Shown here: in pieces, positions 45,450 to 53,717 of the stretch | How the letters are laid out: each line of letters opens with the position of its first letter | How positions within the stretch are numbered: the first letter of the stretch is position 1 | NCBI GenBank assembly: GCA_035048485.1 | Contig: CM068590.1 | Location: forward strand, 9,041,329 to 9,105,328 | Length of the DNA stretch: 64,000 nt | DNA from: Pteria penguin | Taxonomy: Eukaryota; Mollusca; Bivalvia; Pterioida; Pteriidae | Direction of reading: 5' to 3' | The notes under the pieces: model-generated | What the model saw: the letters and a program-made list of their open reading frames with translations, nothing else | Database searches by the model: none | Told to the model about the DNA's origin: nothing | Position numbers and translations under genes: made by a program

Positions 45450-46690
45450 TTTCTAGTTTTGCAGAAGAACTTTATTTGTCTTCCTACACATGCAATTGAT
45501 GACCCTTACTCCATTGTTCCAATAATCACTCCACACAATCAAAATTGGGCCATTAAATCCATTTTGATACCAGAAAATTATGTTACAGATATAATAAAAA
45601 CTCTTTATTGATATATAAAAACCAGTGACCACGATTCAGTTAGTACAAGAATGTTAAAGGAAGGATGCAATGAGTTGTCTATTTCTATGAGTAAAGTCTT
45701 CAATTTATCTCTTTTCAATCAAAATACCTCTCTAAATAGATGATAGCTAGTGTTATACCAGTTTTCAAAAATGGTGATCCTAAAAAAGTTGAGAATTATC
45801 ACCCTATATCTCTGATCTGTTTTCTCAGCAAAATTTTAGAAAAATGTGACTACAAATATTTACATAATTTTACTATATCTAATTAAGTTTTAACAAGTCA
45901 TCAATCAGGCTTTATTCAAGGTGAGGCAACCATAAACCAATTTCTTTATAATACAAATAAATTCTGTCAAGCTCTCCGTTATTCAAAAAAAAACTAGAGT
46001 AGGTTTCTTAGATATAAGTAAAGCACTCAACACAGTTTTGCATCAAGGTCTCTATACAAAAATTCAAAATCTAGGTATTAAAGGTAATTTGTTCTTCTGG
46101 ATTAAATATTATCTTTCTAACTATTGACAAAATGTTGTTTTAAATGGCAAAGAATTATCCCTGCAAAATGCAGGTGTGCCCCAAGGATCTATACTTTGCC
46201 CACTACTTTTCTTAATATTCATAAATGATAAAACCACAGAAATCAATTGAATTATCAGCAATTTGCAGATGATACAACTATATATTTAACTATTAAAACC
46301 CTGTAACTTCTGCAAAGTTTTTTACAAACTTGGAAAAAATACATGAGTGGTCCTGCAAATACATTTTAATCCATTAAAGACACTTCTTTTTAAATTACTT
46401 TGAAATACATAAAGAATGTAAATAATCCCCCTCTCTACTTAACATACAGAAGATGTCCAAACAAACTTTTCAATTGGGGACCATATTGATCAAATAATAT
46501 GATGTAAATAAAGCCACAGTCAAACTTAACAGACTGCACACTGTGTAAAGCTTGATTTCAGTAGAAACCCCTTGAAACGATGTACTTTTCATTCATATGT
46601 CCTTCTTTAGAGTACGCAAACATTATCTGCGGTAACTGCCTAACAAAAGAATGTAGATTTAGCATAATATTTTACACTGTAGACGTTATA
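45450..46690 (+). pseudogene. Decayed LINE reverse transcriptase (CR1/Jockey-like)
   Basis: Across several frames with stops, RT blocks appear in the right order. They are HPISLICFLSKILEK (about 45800), TSHQSGFIQG (about 45895), VGFLDISKALNTV (about 45998-46036, the first catalytic-Asp block) and AGVPQGSILCPLLFLIFIND (about 46170-46230). Then come FADDTTIY (46262-46285, the catalytic Asp-Asp box) and SFICPSLEYANIICGNC (about 46586-46640), the last being the thumb region of this RT type. Upstream, DDPYSIVP and NYVTDIIKTL (from about 45495) fit the pre-RT linker. Multiple stops and frameshifts make it non-functional. The end at about 46690 runs into a GGTGGATTCAGG-type repeat. Confidence 0.85.
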
Positions 46691-47039
46691 ACACGCATCA
46701 GGGGTGGATTCAGGGGGGGGGGGACGAGATGCCCTTCCCTCTCCCCGCTTAACAAAAATAGAGGGGTGGGTAAGGGGAGAGACGATAATCCTACAGTACG
46801 TTTACTCGACTTTTCTGGAAGGAAAATTGCGGGTATGAAGCGCGCGTCATTCGGGGAGGTTGGAGACAAGGGGCTGGGGGAGGGGATCTAAGGGAGGAGA
46901 GATGATGAGCCCTGACACCCCTTTCATTGTGACGTGTCCTCCCCCAGATTGTTGGTGTAGAATCCATTTTTCAAAATATAATAATATTATGTCTACATAA
47001 TTTATCGTGAATGAAATGAATAAATTGTATCCTTTTGTT
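46691..47039. other. GC-rich repeat fragment ending the LINE, then spacer
   Basis: GGGGTGGATTCAGG followed by G11 (46713-46723) resembles the terminal sequence of the element at 47600-47752. Overlapping ORFs of 103 and 65 codons on opposite strands are low-complexity and not supported. Confidence 0.4.
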
Positions 47040-47280
47040 TCAAATTTATTAGCTCTACTGGCCAGAGATTAGCCGTGCGTATGCGACACTATACTATTCT
47101 TTGTCCGTCCGTCCATCTGTAAACCATTTGTTTGTTATCACTACTCCTCTGAGATTTGATTATGGGCTAGAAGTATTCTCTCTCTGATCTAGTAAATTTG
47201 TAAATTTTAACCTGAGCCCTGGGAAATAGGCGTGGTCGTGAAAGAAAGACTAAAGCCAAAGGCTTCTCATCCAATATAGA
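47040..47280 (-). mobile_element. Tandem-core-type element, end fragment, reversed
   Basis: TTTGTCCGTCCGTCCATCTG (about 47100) is the complement of the GACGGACGGAC microsatellite found in the plus-strand elements, with a single adjoining unit to the right (ACTCCTCTGAGATTTGATTA). Assigned by this feature only. Confidence 0.4.
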
Positions 47281-47599
47281 TGTTTATTATTGTATGTACC
47301 GGTACACAAATATAAATTGATTTCTTTCCCTATTTAGTCGATAGAAAAAAAAACAGAAAACGAAATGCATCACAAATCATCGTTCAATAAGCTTCGCCTA
47401 TCCGTTTTATGAAAATTGATAAATTGGTAGTAGGCAGGGAATGCGGGGTTGCAACCCCTTTTGTCGAAAATTTTGTCCAACAAAAGTCATTTGGCTAGAT
47501 TCAGGACTTCAAATCCAACTCCGTCCTTTCGTGACTGAAAAGCATTCATAACAGGGCAGATCCCCTTTTTCAAACATTTCTATACTCGCCTAATATAGA

Positions 47600-47752
47600 C
47601 GCAGTGGCAGATTTAGAGCCCCCCCCCCCCCTTTTCGCCACATATCTACATGTAAAAATCCAGATTTGGCATAAAAAATGACCGAGTAGTTTGGCTAATA
47701 CACATGTAGGGCCCCCTCCCCATTTTTCAAAAATTCTGGATCCGCCACTGAG
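47600..47752. mobile_element. Small element with AGTGGCGGATCCAG-type inverted ends
   Basis: The left end CAGTGGCAGATTTAGAG and right end CTGGATCCGCCACTG are imperfect inverted repeats. The interior contains C13 (47619-47631) and GGGCCCCCTCCCC. Partial relatives lie at about 37134 and 46700. Confidence 0.6.
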
Positions 47753-47861
47753 ATGCTTTGGTTCTGCCTACTAAAACTAAAGTAATGATGGTTTTGCGGT
47801 ATAGCTGAATCAGATTCATTCGAAGATCATGTGCGTTTTTCATACACACAAAAAAAAAACC

Positions 47862-48105
47862 TTACGAACTTTGTAAGTGAATTCTCCTTTCCACGAACAC
47901 GTTCTCGTCTTAATCCTTGATCTTCATGGAACAGAGTAAAGAATGCAGCCATCTGTGTTTACTGTAACTCAACTTACGACACAAATTTTATACTTATTTG
48001 GTATTAATCAGTCATAAAGTCACGAACAAATCTGACTTCCGAAATTATAAGGTTTTTTTGTGAAACGGAACGAGTTCATAAGTTTCTTCGTATGAGAAGT
48101 TTTAG
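47862..48105 (-). mobile_element. Inverted-repeat-type element, copy 1 (opposite to 52882)
   Basis: Its reverse complement aligns over about 240 bp with 52882-53125: CGTTCCGTTTCACAAAAA, GACTGATTAATACNAAA, GTCGTAAGTTGA, CTACAGTAAACA-like and GAATTCACTTAC. Its outer end CTTACGAACTTTGTAAG is itself nearly palindromic. No ORF. Confidence 0.65.
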
Positions 48106-48157
48106 TCGTAAGTTTTTGGTGAAAAGGGCTATAGATCTGACTCAGCTGGATAACAAA

Positions 48158-48300
48158 ATCCACCACATGTACAGCAAGAATAACAAGGTATATATCAGAA
48201 ATGACACCACATGTACAGCAACAATAACAAGGTATATATCAGAAATGACACCACATGTACAGCAACAATAACAAGGTATATATCAGAAATGACACCACAA
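48158..48300. repeat. ~47-bp tandem triplicate
   Basis: CACCACATGTACAGCAA, CAATAACAAGGTATATATCA and GAAATGA repeat about three times (anchors at about 48159, 48208, 48250). Confidence 0.9.
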
Positions 48301-48415
48301 AAAGCTTCGTTTACAAGGCAGTTGCGGTACGGAGTGAGAACGGTCAATTGAAATGAAAATGCGCAATTTTTGACTCAAAAATTGCCAAATTGCGGTAGCT
48401 TCCGTGTGTGTGTGT

Positions 48416-48429
48416 GGGGGGGGGGGGGG
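48416..48429. repeat. G14 homopolymer after a short (TG)n
   Basis: TGTGTGTGTGTG followed by 14 G. Confidence 0.9.
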
Positions 48430-49229
48430 TTTGTTCTCCCCCACGGTTTCATACACTCCACTTTTCTGTTGCTCTTCAACAAGAACAACATATTCTTGTA
48501 ATAATTATGTTTGTTCAAGATTTATATATCTTTGAAATTTCAATATTTATTCCTTCTGTCCAAAATTATTACACGTACTTTTGAAGTACTAGTATATGTT
48601 AGTATCATTTGTATATTTACCTGGCTGGTTTTCTTTTCCTATATAAGATCCATACATTTTGGAAATGAATTAATATTCTTATAAGCCGTGTATCGATTAT
48701 TTTTCCAGATCCAATTTATACTGTGTTTTATATTATTTACAATCTTTCGCTTATTCGTCAGAACTTTGAATAAATATGTTTAAACTAACATTCCAGAACA
48801 GGATCAATCAAAATTAGAAAAAGAAGTCATAAAAATCTAAGTAAAAACATGTATATCTTGACCTGAAATTTAGAAATAATCCTTTAAAGAAATATTTGAG
48901 ACATTTTCAAATAAAACTTTGTAAATAAATGCTTTTTTGCTTCTATTAAATTCTAAATCAATCAAGAAAATGACACAAAATTGTGTGAACAAAATTGTCT
49001 ATCTTTTCCCTAATGTGACTTGTTGAGTGCAACAAAAAATACTTAAAATTGTATTGATGTAATTAGAAATGAAAAAAGTATTACCTACACAAGGGCTCGA
49101 ACCCGTACCATAACAGGCCTTACAGTCACTTGAGTATTCCTCTTTTCTATCTTAATACAGAAAAGTGAGACTTCCAGGCGATTATTAGACCTAGGGCTAC
49201 CATTCATGGCCCTGACACAAGTTATGTGT
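48430..49229. other. AT-rich spacer with one tRNA-like relic
   Basis: AGGGCTCGAACCCGTACC at about 49092-49109 is the complement of a good B box (GGTACGGGTTCGAGCCCT). The adjoining sequence could be a tRNA-derived head on the minus strand, but no SINE body follows. No gene. Confidence 0.4.
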
Positions 49230-49670
49230 AATATTATGTCGCTATGATGCAATATGAAGAAGTTACCGTCAGGACAAGAATTTTGGCAATGTGTTCACTG
49301 TGACCTTGGCCTTGAATATATGATCTAGATTCAATATCAGGACGCACCGTTGTACCATGTAGAGAAATCGTGTTTAATATAATGATGCCGCAAGGCAATA
49401 ACTTAAAGAGGAGAGTGTTCTTGCGCAAGGTAATATGGAGATGGATTACGGCCTAGAACAAATTGCTCGATAATTGTTCACAGTGATCTTGACTTTGATT
49501 ACATGACCTGGGTTCAAGGTCGTGACACACCTTTGGGTCATGATAAATTGTTTTTAATATTAAGTCACTGCTAAGTAACATAAAGACATCAAGAAGTTAT
49601 TTGGCAGTGCTGAGTGACAGATAGGCAAACAAAATGATTCCGATGTATCTCCAAAACTTTGCAATAGTAT
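49230..49670 (+). repeat. ~200-bp tandem-core repeat, two units
   Basis: Two units share AATTTTGGCAATGTGTTCAC / AATTGCTCGATAATTGTTCA-like starts, then GTGACCTTGGCCTTGA or GTGATCTTGACTTTGA, ATGATCTAGATTCAA or ATGACCTGGGTTCAA, and 'GTTTTTAATAT..'. The right end has GAGTGACAGATAGGCAAAC, a short GACA-like segment. Confidence 0.65.
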
Positions 49671-49679
49671 AAAAACGGG

Positions 49680-50222
49680 AAACAAGCAAAGTATTGCTAA
49701 AGCAATGCACATCCCACATCGGTCCCAATATATCCATAAGAGGCTGAAAAGTAGGTCAGAGGGTAACAGGCATTCTGAGAATGTTAATATGTGTCTATTA
49801 GCTAGAGTTGCTCTTTTTTATGTTTGATTGTTGATTGGTTGGTTGGTGTTTTACGTCGCCTTCAACAATTTTTCAGTTATATCGCGACATGGAAGCAGGA
49901 GGTAACCAATCTCTTAAACACAATAGCGCAACCCGGGAATCGAACCCGGATCGTCGGCGCCGCAAGCCAAGCACTTGACCACTAGAACAAGCTTGCCCCG
50001 TTTTTATATTTGAACAAAGGGCAATAGTTCTAAAAATGTAGGTAAACAGTGACCAAAGTCGAACTTGATCTGTAACTCCTTATGGGGAAAGTTTGCTACC
50101 AAGTTTCAGCTTGGTATCTTTAAGCATGGGCAAGAAAAGTATGAAAAACCAGCGTGACAGACTTACGGACAGATAGAATGGAAACCTATAGTCCCCCGCC
50201 GGTTTCACGGGTGGGGCACTAA
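49680..50222 (+). mobile_element. Tandem-core-type element split by SINE B, with terminal hairpin
   Basis: The left part (from AAGCAATGCACATCCCACAT) and right part (CAGTGACCAAAGTCGAACTT; ACCAAGTTTCAGCTTGGTAT) are separated by the SINE at 49828-50000. The right end has GTGACAGACTTACGGACAG, then AGTCCCCCGCCGGTTTCACG and GGTGGGGCACTAATA, a CCCC...GGGG terminal hairpin. Confidence 0.6.
49828..50000 (-). mobile_element. SINE family B, minus-strand copy with near-perfect target-site duplication
   Basis: Tail complement TTGATTGGTTGGTTGGTG, body TTTTACGTCGCCTTCAACAA and CATGGAAGCAGGAGGTAACC, then B-box complement GGGAATCGAACCCGGATCG. It is flanked by TTTTTATGTTTGA (49815-49827) and TTTTTATATTTGA (50001-50013), matching at 12 of 13 positions. 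Confidence 0.9.
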
Positions 50223-50984
50223 TAACTTCAAGTACTGCTGTATAGAGGCTTTAAATGAATTGTTGCTTCTCGGTAAATTGACCTTCTATTAAATCCATAA
50301 ATTTTATAAGCATAATACAATACGCAGTCGTACAAACGTAGGTATATGTAAGAGTATTTTTCCCATTGTGACAACATTTTGAAATCTGTTAGGACGTAAA
50401 AGCTACAATGAATTATTTCATACATAATACAAGTCAAACTGACAGACGATATAACTTTTCTTTCTGGATATGACTGAATACCTGACGGTGACCCCCTGCA
50501 GTGACCTTGCTCATACCAGGCATGAGACATACCGGGTAATTCTGGAACAAACCACTGATGGTACAACTTGAACACTGATTTTACTTTTGTAACAATCAGA
50601 CCATGTGAATAATTATTACTTTTCATTCTTGATAACTGTATTTCTAATCCTATCAATATGCGTGTATGAAGAAAATTTGGTGGTTGATTCAAGGGCATTC
50701 AATGTCGACTGTCTAATGATGCATCTTCCTTTGTTACAGAACAACGCCACCTGAGTTGATTCAGTACAAAACTAGCCTTTAACTGCCACCCGGATTTTGG
50801 AAGAATCTTGCTGAGAAGATCGTCACCTTGGTAAGATTTGCCAGCGAAGGAAGGAACCTCTTCTGTAAAAGCTGAAGAAAATGCAGAATTACCTTATCGG
50901 CCAAGTTAATACTGCCATGAATTACTAATACAACAAATTTTAAAACATCCACATTAAATTTTTTTCATTACCACACCACCACCA
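50223..50984. other. Spacer; one uncertain minus-strand ORF
   Basis: A 156-codon ORF runs on the minus strand from 50698 to 50228. It lies outside tandem repeats, and residues around WFVPELPGMSHAWYEQGHC look protein-like, but the C-terminal half is Tyr/Ile-rich as in AT-rich non-coding DNA. A CAG/GTATTC junction at about 50483 could be a splice donor. I do not recognise a family and leave it unassigned. Confidence 0.25.
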
Positions 50985-50997
50985 CCCCCCCCCCCCC
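50985..50997. repeat. C13 homopolymer
   Basis: Follows (CCA)n; together they form a C-rich low-complexity patch. Confidence 0.9.
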
Positions 50998-51228
50998 TCC
51001 AAATACACACACGCACGCGAGCACAAGAACCTTCTAAGAACTGAGCTGATTTTCCCGAGTATTCATTTTACAATGTATGTTCGAAAAACATGAATTTAAA
51101 ACTGAAAAATATGAGTACATGGGTTTTTATGCATACAAGTTTTTACTAGAGTTGTCTTTCTTTGTTTGATAACTATTCTAAGACAATATTGAGGTGTGGG
51201 ATTTTCATTCCATAACGAAACCTTTGAC

Positions 51229-51470
51229 GATTGATTAATGTTTTCCGTCACTCCACGATTTTTTTCACGTATATGGTGAACGCATCTTCCAGATGTATTG
51301 CATATGAATTTATACCTTTGAAACGAACTTACCCCGTACCATGCCGGTTTTTATTGTTTCATCAGAGCTTTAGCCAAGACAAAGATGCGCTTACGGCAGC
51401 ACTCGAACCCGGAACCTCTCGAACCCGGGACCTCTCGGTCACGAGCCGAGTCGAGCAGCTCAATTAAAAC
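51229..51470 (-). mobile_element. SINE family A, old minus-strand copy with duplicated B box
   Basis: From left: tail relic TTGATTAATG, body complement TTCCGTCACTCCACGATTTT and CAGATGTATTGCATATGAAT. Then comes the tRNA-head complement with CTCGAACCCGGAACCT (51402-51417) immediately repeated as CTCGAACCCGGGACCT (51418-51433), a 16-bp tandem duplication of the B box. Diverged and probably old. Confidence 0.75.
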
Positions 51471-52429
51471 ATTGACAAAACTTATTGTGTTTTAGCAATA
51501 TTAGAATGTGTATTTACAGAAATTATATCTTGTAACTCCAGAATAATGTTAGAACCGAAAGTGACACGTATTTATCCAGCATGTGTTGTCATCACAGAGA
51601 ATGTCCTCCACGGTGACCAACCATCAATACATTAACTAATCATTTTGCATATGGTTTCCACTGGGTTAGAACAGAAAGTACATTTATCACTGTCAACAAC
51701 GCCAATTTTATGTAGATTTTTTATTTATTTGTTTACAGACAACAGACAAAAGGCACCATAAACAATAAAAAAGACCCTCAACTTACACTCACATCTCACC
51801 CTACATGATCATTATATATTAAAATGTATCTATATATAGTACAAGAGATACTTTTAAAAGTAGGCCAACTCCATAATATATTTTGATTGATCAGAATACT
51901 GTAGATATAACAATATATGCCTTTAAAGGTCATATGTATACATAATGTGCCTACGCACATACATGTGTACATATATATATATACACATAACCTTACACAT
52001 GCAATAGTATGTGTATTAATTAAAATGAGATATTGTAAATTAAATGAAATAGATTATGCATAAATATTCTGAGGCCGGTATGTTGTTTGTAATATTGTCA
52101 GTGTCACTCATTTTCATGATGGAGTCTTTTCAACTAATAAGAATTAGTACTTGCAGAGACATATATACACATGTGTATATATGTCTCTGGTACTTGGTTC
52201 TATACTGAAACCATATCAAGATATGTGAGAGTATAGAAAAGTAAGTTATTCGACCATAGATCATTGTTAGCTCAAGGGTATTCCCCTGTTTGGTCTCATT
52301 CTTTAATTTTCATCAATGAATAAGGTATTTTAAAAATAAGTTATATAATCTGCATTGCCCTTTCCTCGTTAGCTAATATTTCAATAAGTATTAGGCGAAA
52401 CTGGTGATTTCTGCATACACCTCATCAAT
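51471..52429. other. AT-rich spacer
   Basis: It contains an imperfect palindrome AGAGACATATATACACATGT / GTATATATGTCTCT at about 52155-52190 and (TA) runs near 51970. No gene. Confidence 0.4.
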
Positions 52430-52875
52430 CAGCTTCTCTGAGATGCTTCAAGAGCCATGGTCTGATATATAAATGAACTTCATTCGGATGCTTCAAGAGC
52501 CAATATCTGACACGTAAATAAGCTTCTTTGGGATGCTTCAAGAGCCGCCAGTATCTGATATATATAGCGGCTTCATTAGGATGCCTCAAAAGCCATGATC
52601 TGAAATTTAAATGAACTTCATTAAGATGCTTCAAGAGCCGATATCTGATATATAAAGCAGCTTCATTTGGATGCTTCAAAAGCCATGATCTGATATATAA
52701 AACTGCTTCATTGAGATGCTTCAAAAGCCATGATCTGATATATAAAACTGCTTCATTGAGATGCTTCAAAAGCCATAATCTGATGTATAAATCGCTTCAT
52801 TAGGATGCTTCAAGAACCATGATCTTATATATAAATCGCTTCATTAGGATGCTTCAAGAGCCCTGATCTTATGTA
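52430..52875. repeat. ~45-bp tandem array, about 10 copies
   Basis: Units contain GCTTCATTGAGATGCTTCAA, AAGCCATGATCTGATATATA and AA(A/T). On the minus strand the 45-bp unit gives a 15-residue periodic ORF (LLKHLNEAVLYIRSW type, 52425-52769), which I treat as a by-product. Confidence 0.93.
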
Positions 52876-52881
52876 TAAATC

Positions 52882-53140
52882 TTACGAACGCGTTCCGTTT
52901 CACAAAAAGTGGGGAAAAAATACGAACTTCGAAAGTCAAATATTGTTAGTTACTTTACGACTGATTAATACAAAAAAGTATAAAAGTTTTTGTCGTAAGT
53001 TGAAAGCTACAGTAAACAAAGTTGACTGCATTTTTTTTTATTTTGTTCCACAAAGATCGGCGAGGATTAAGACTATATTGCGTTCGTGACAAGGACTTAA
53101 GAATTCACTTACGAAGTTTGAAAGTTAAAAACAGACAATA
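52882..53140 (+). mobile_element. Inverted-repeat-type element, copy 2 (opposite to 47862)
   Basis: It starts CTTACGAACGCGTTCCGTTT and ends AATTCACTTACGAAGTTTG. It matches the reverse complement of 47862-48105 over most of its length. It sits about 0.5 kb upstream of the GOSR1 start codon, between the 45-bp array and the (TG)n tract. Confidence 0.65.
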
Positions 53141-53157
53141 AAAGACAATTAGTAAGG

Positions 53158-53158
<1 letters not shown>

Positions 53159-53237
<79 letters not shown>
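53159..53237. repeat. (TG)39 microsatellite
   Basis: About 39 uninterrupted TG dinucleotides, roughly 450 bp upstream of the GOSR1 ATG. Likely length-polymorphic. Confidence 0.97.
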
Positions 53238-53238
<1 letters not shown>

Positions 53239-53689
53239 GAAAGTGTGGCAGAACTTCTTAATCGGATTGTCTCCGCCAAGTATGGGACAAATCACTAATT
53301 CGTCAGTTTACAATGAAAACCCGCCGGGGGAATCCCTTTTCGGGCCATTAGTTTTAAATAGAATCCATGTGCAGACGCTTATTAGTTTGGTTTTTTTTTT
53401 TTTTTTGTACTGTAGACGAAATTATATTCTCAGTCGAATCTGTTTTAATTGTAAAATAATCATACTAAACATGACTAAATGCTAACTTGTACCGGCCCAG
53501 TTTTTGAATTGTACGTAATCTTACAGATGTTGGGTTTTGTTGTTATAACTGGTTAGCCATGTGCTGTTTTGTTTTTGTTTAACGAAGTTTCAGCAAGAAT
53601 AAAAACAAAATCCGTAACTTTCAGCAATGCTTTAATTTCGTTTTGTTTAATCCGTGAAGGTAATTTCGACACGGTGGAACGACAATATT

Positions 53690-53717
53690 ATGGCAGACAT
53701 GGGAAACCTATGGGAAG
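53690..53717 (+). CDS. GOSR1: GOSR1 coding exon 1
   Basis: Encodes MADMGNLWE plus the first base of Asp10. Donor GTACGT at 53718. In the vertebrate protein the equivalent tract also ends Trp-Glu-Asp-Leu. The exon is too short for ORF callers and is recognised from phase and homology of the next exon. Confidence 0.8.

Noticed and set aside
50228..50698. 156-codon minus ORF as a gene
   Set aside because: It is non-repetitive and partly protein-like, but I recognise no family, the C-terminal half has non-coding composition, and the flanks lack a convincing gene structure. Left as an uncertain ORF.
52425..52769. 114-codon minus ORF with LLKHLNEA-type repeats
   Set aside because: It is explained by the 45-bp tandem unit.
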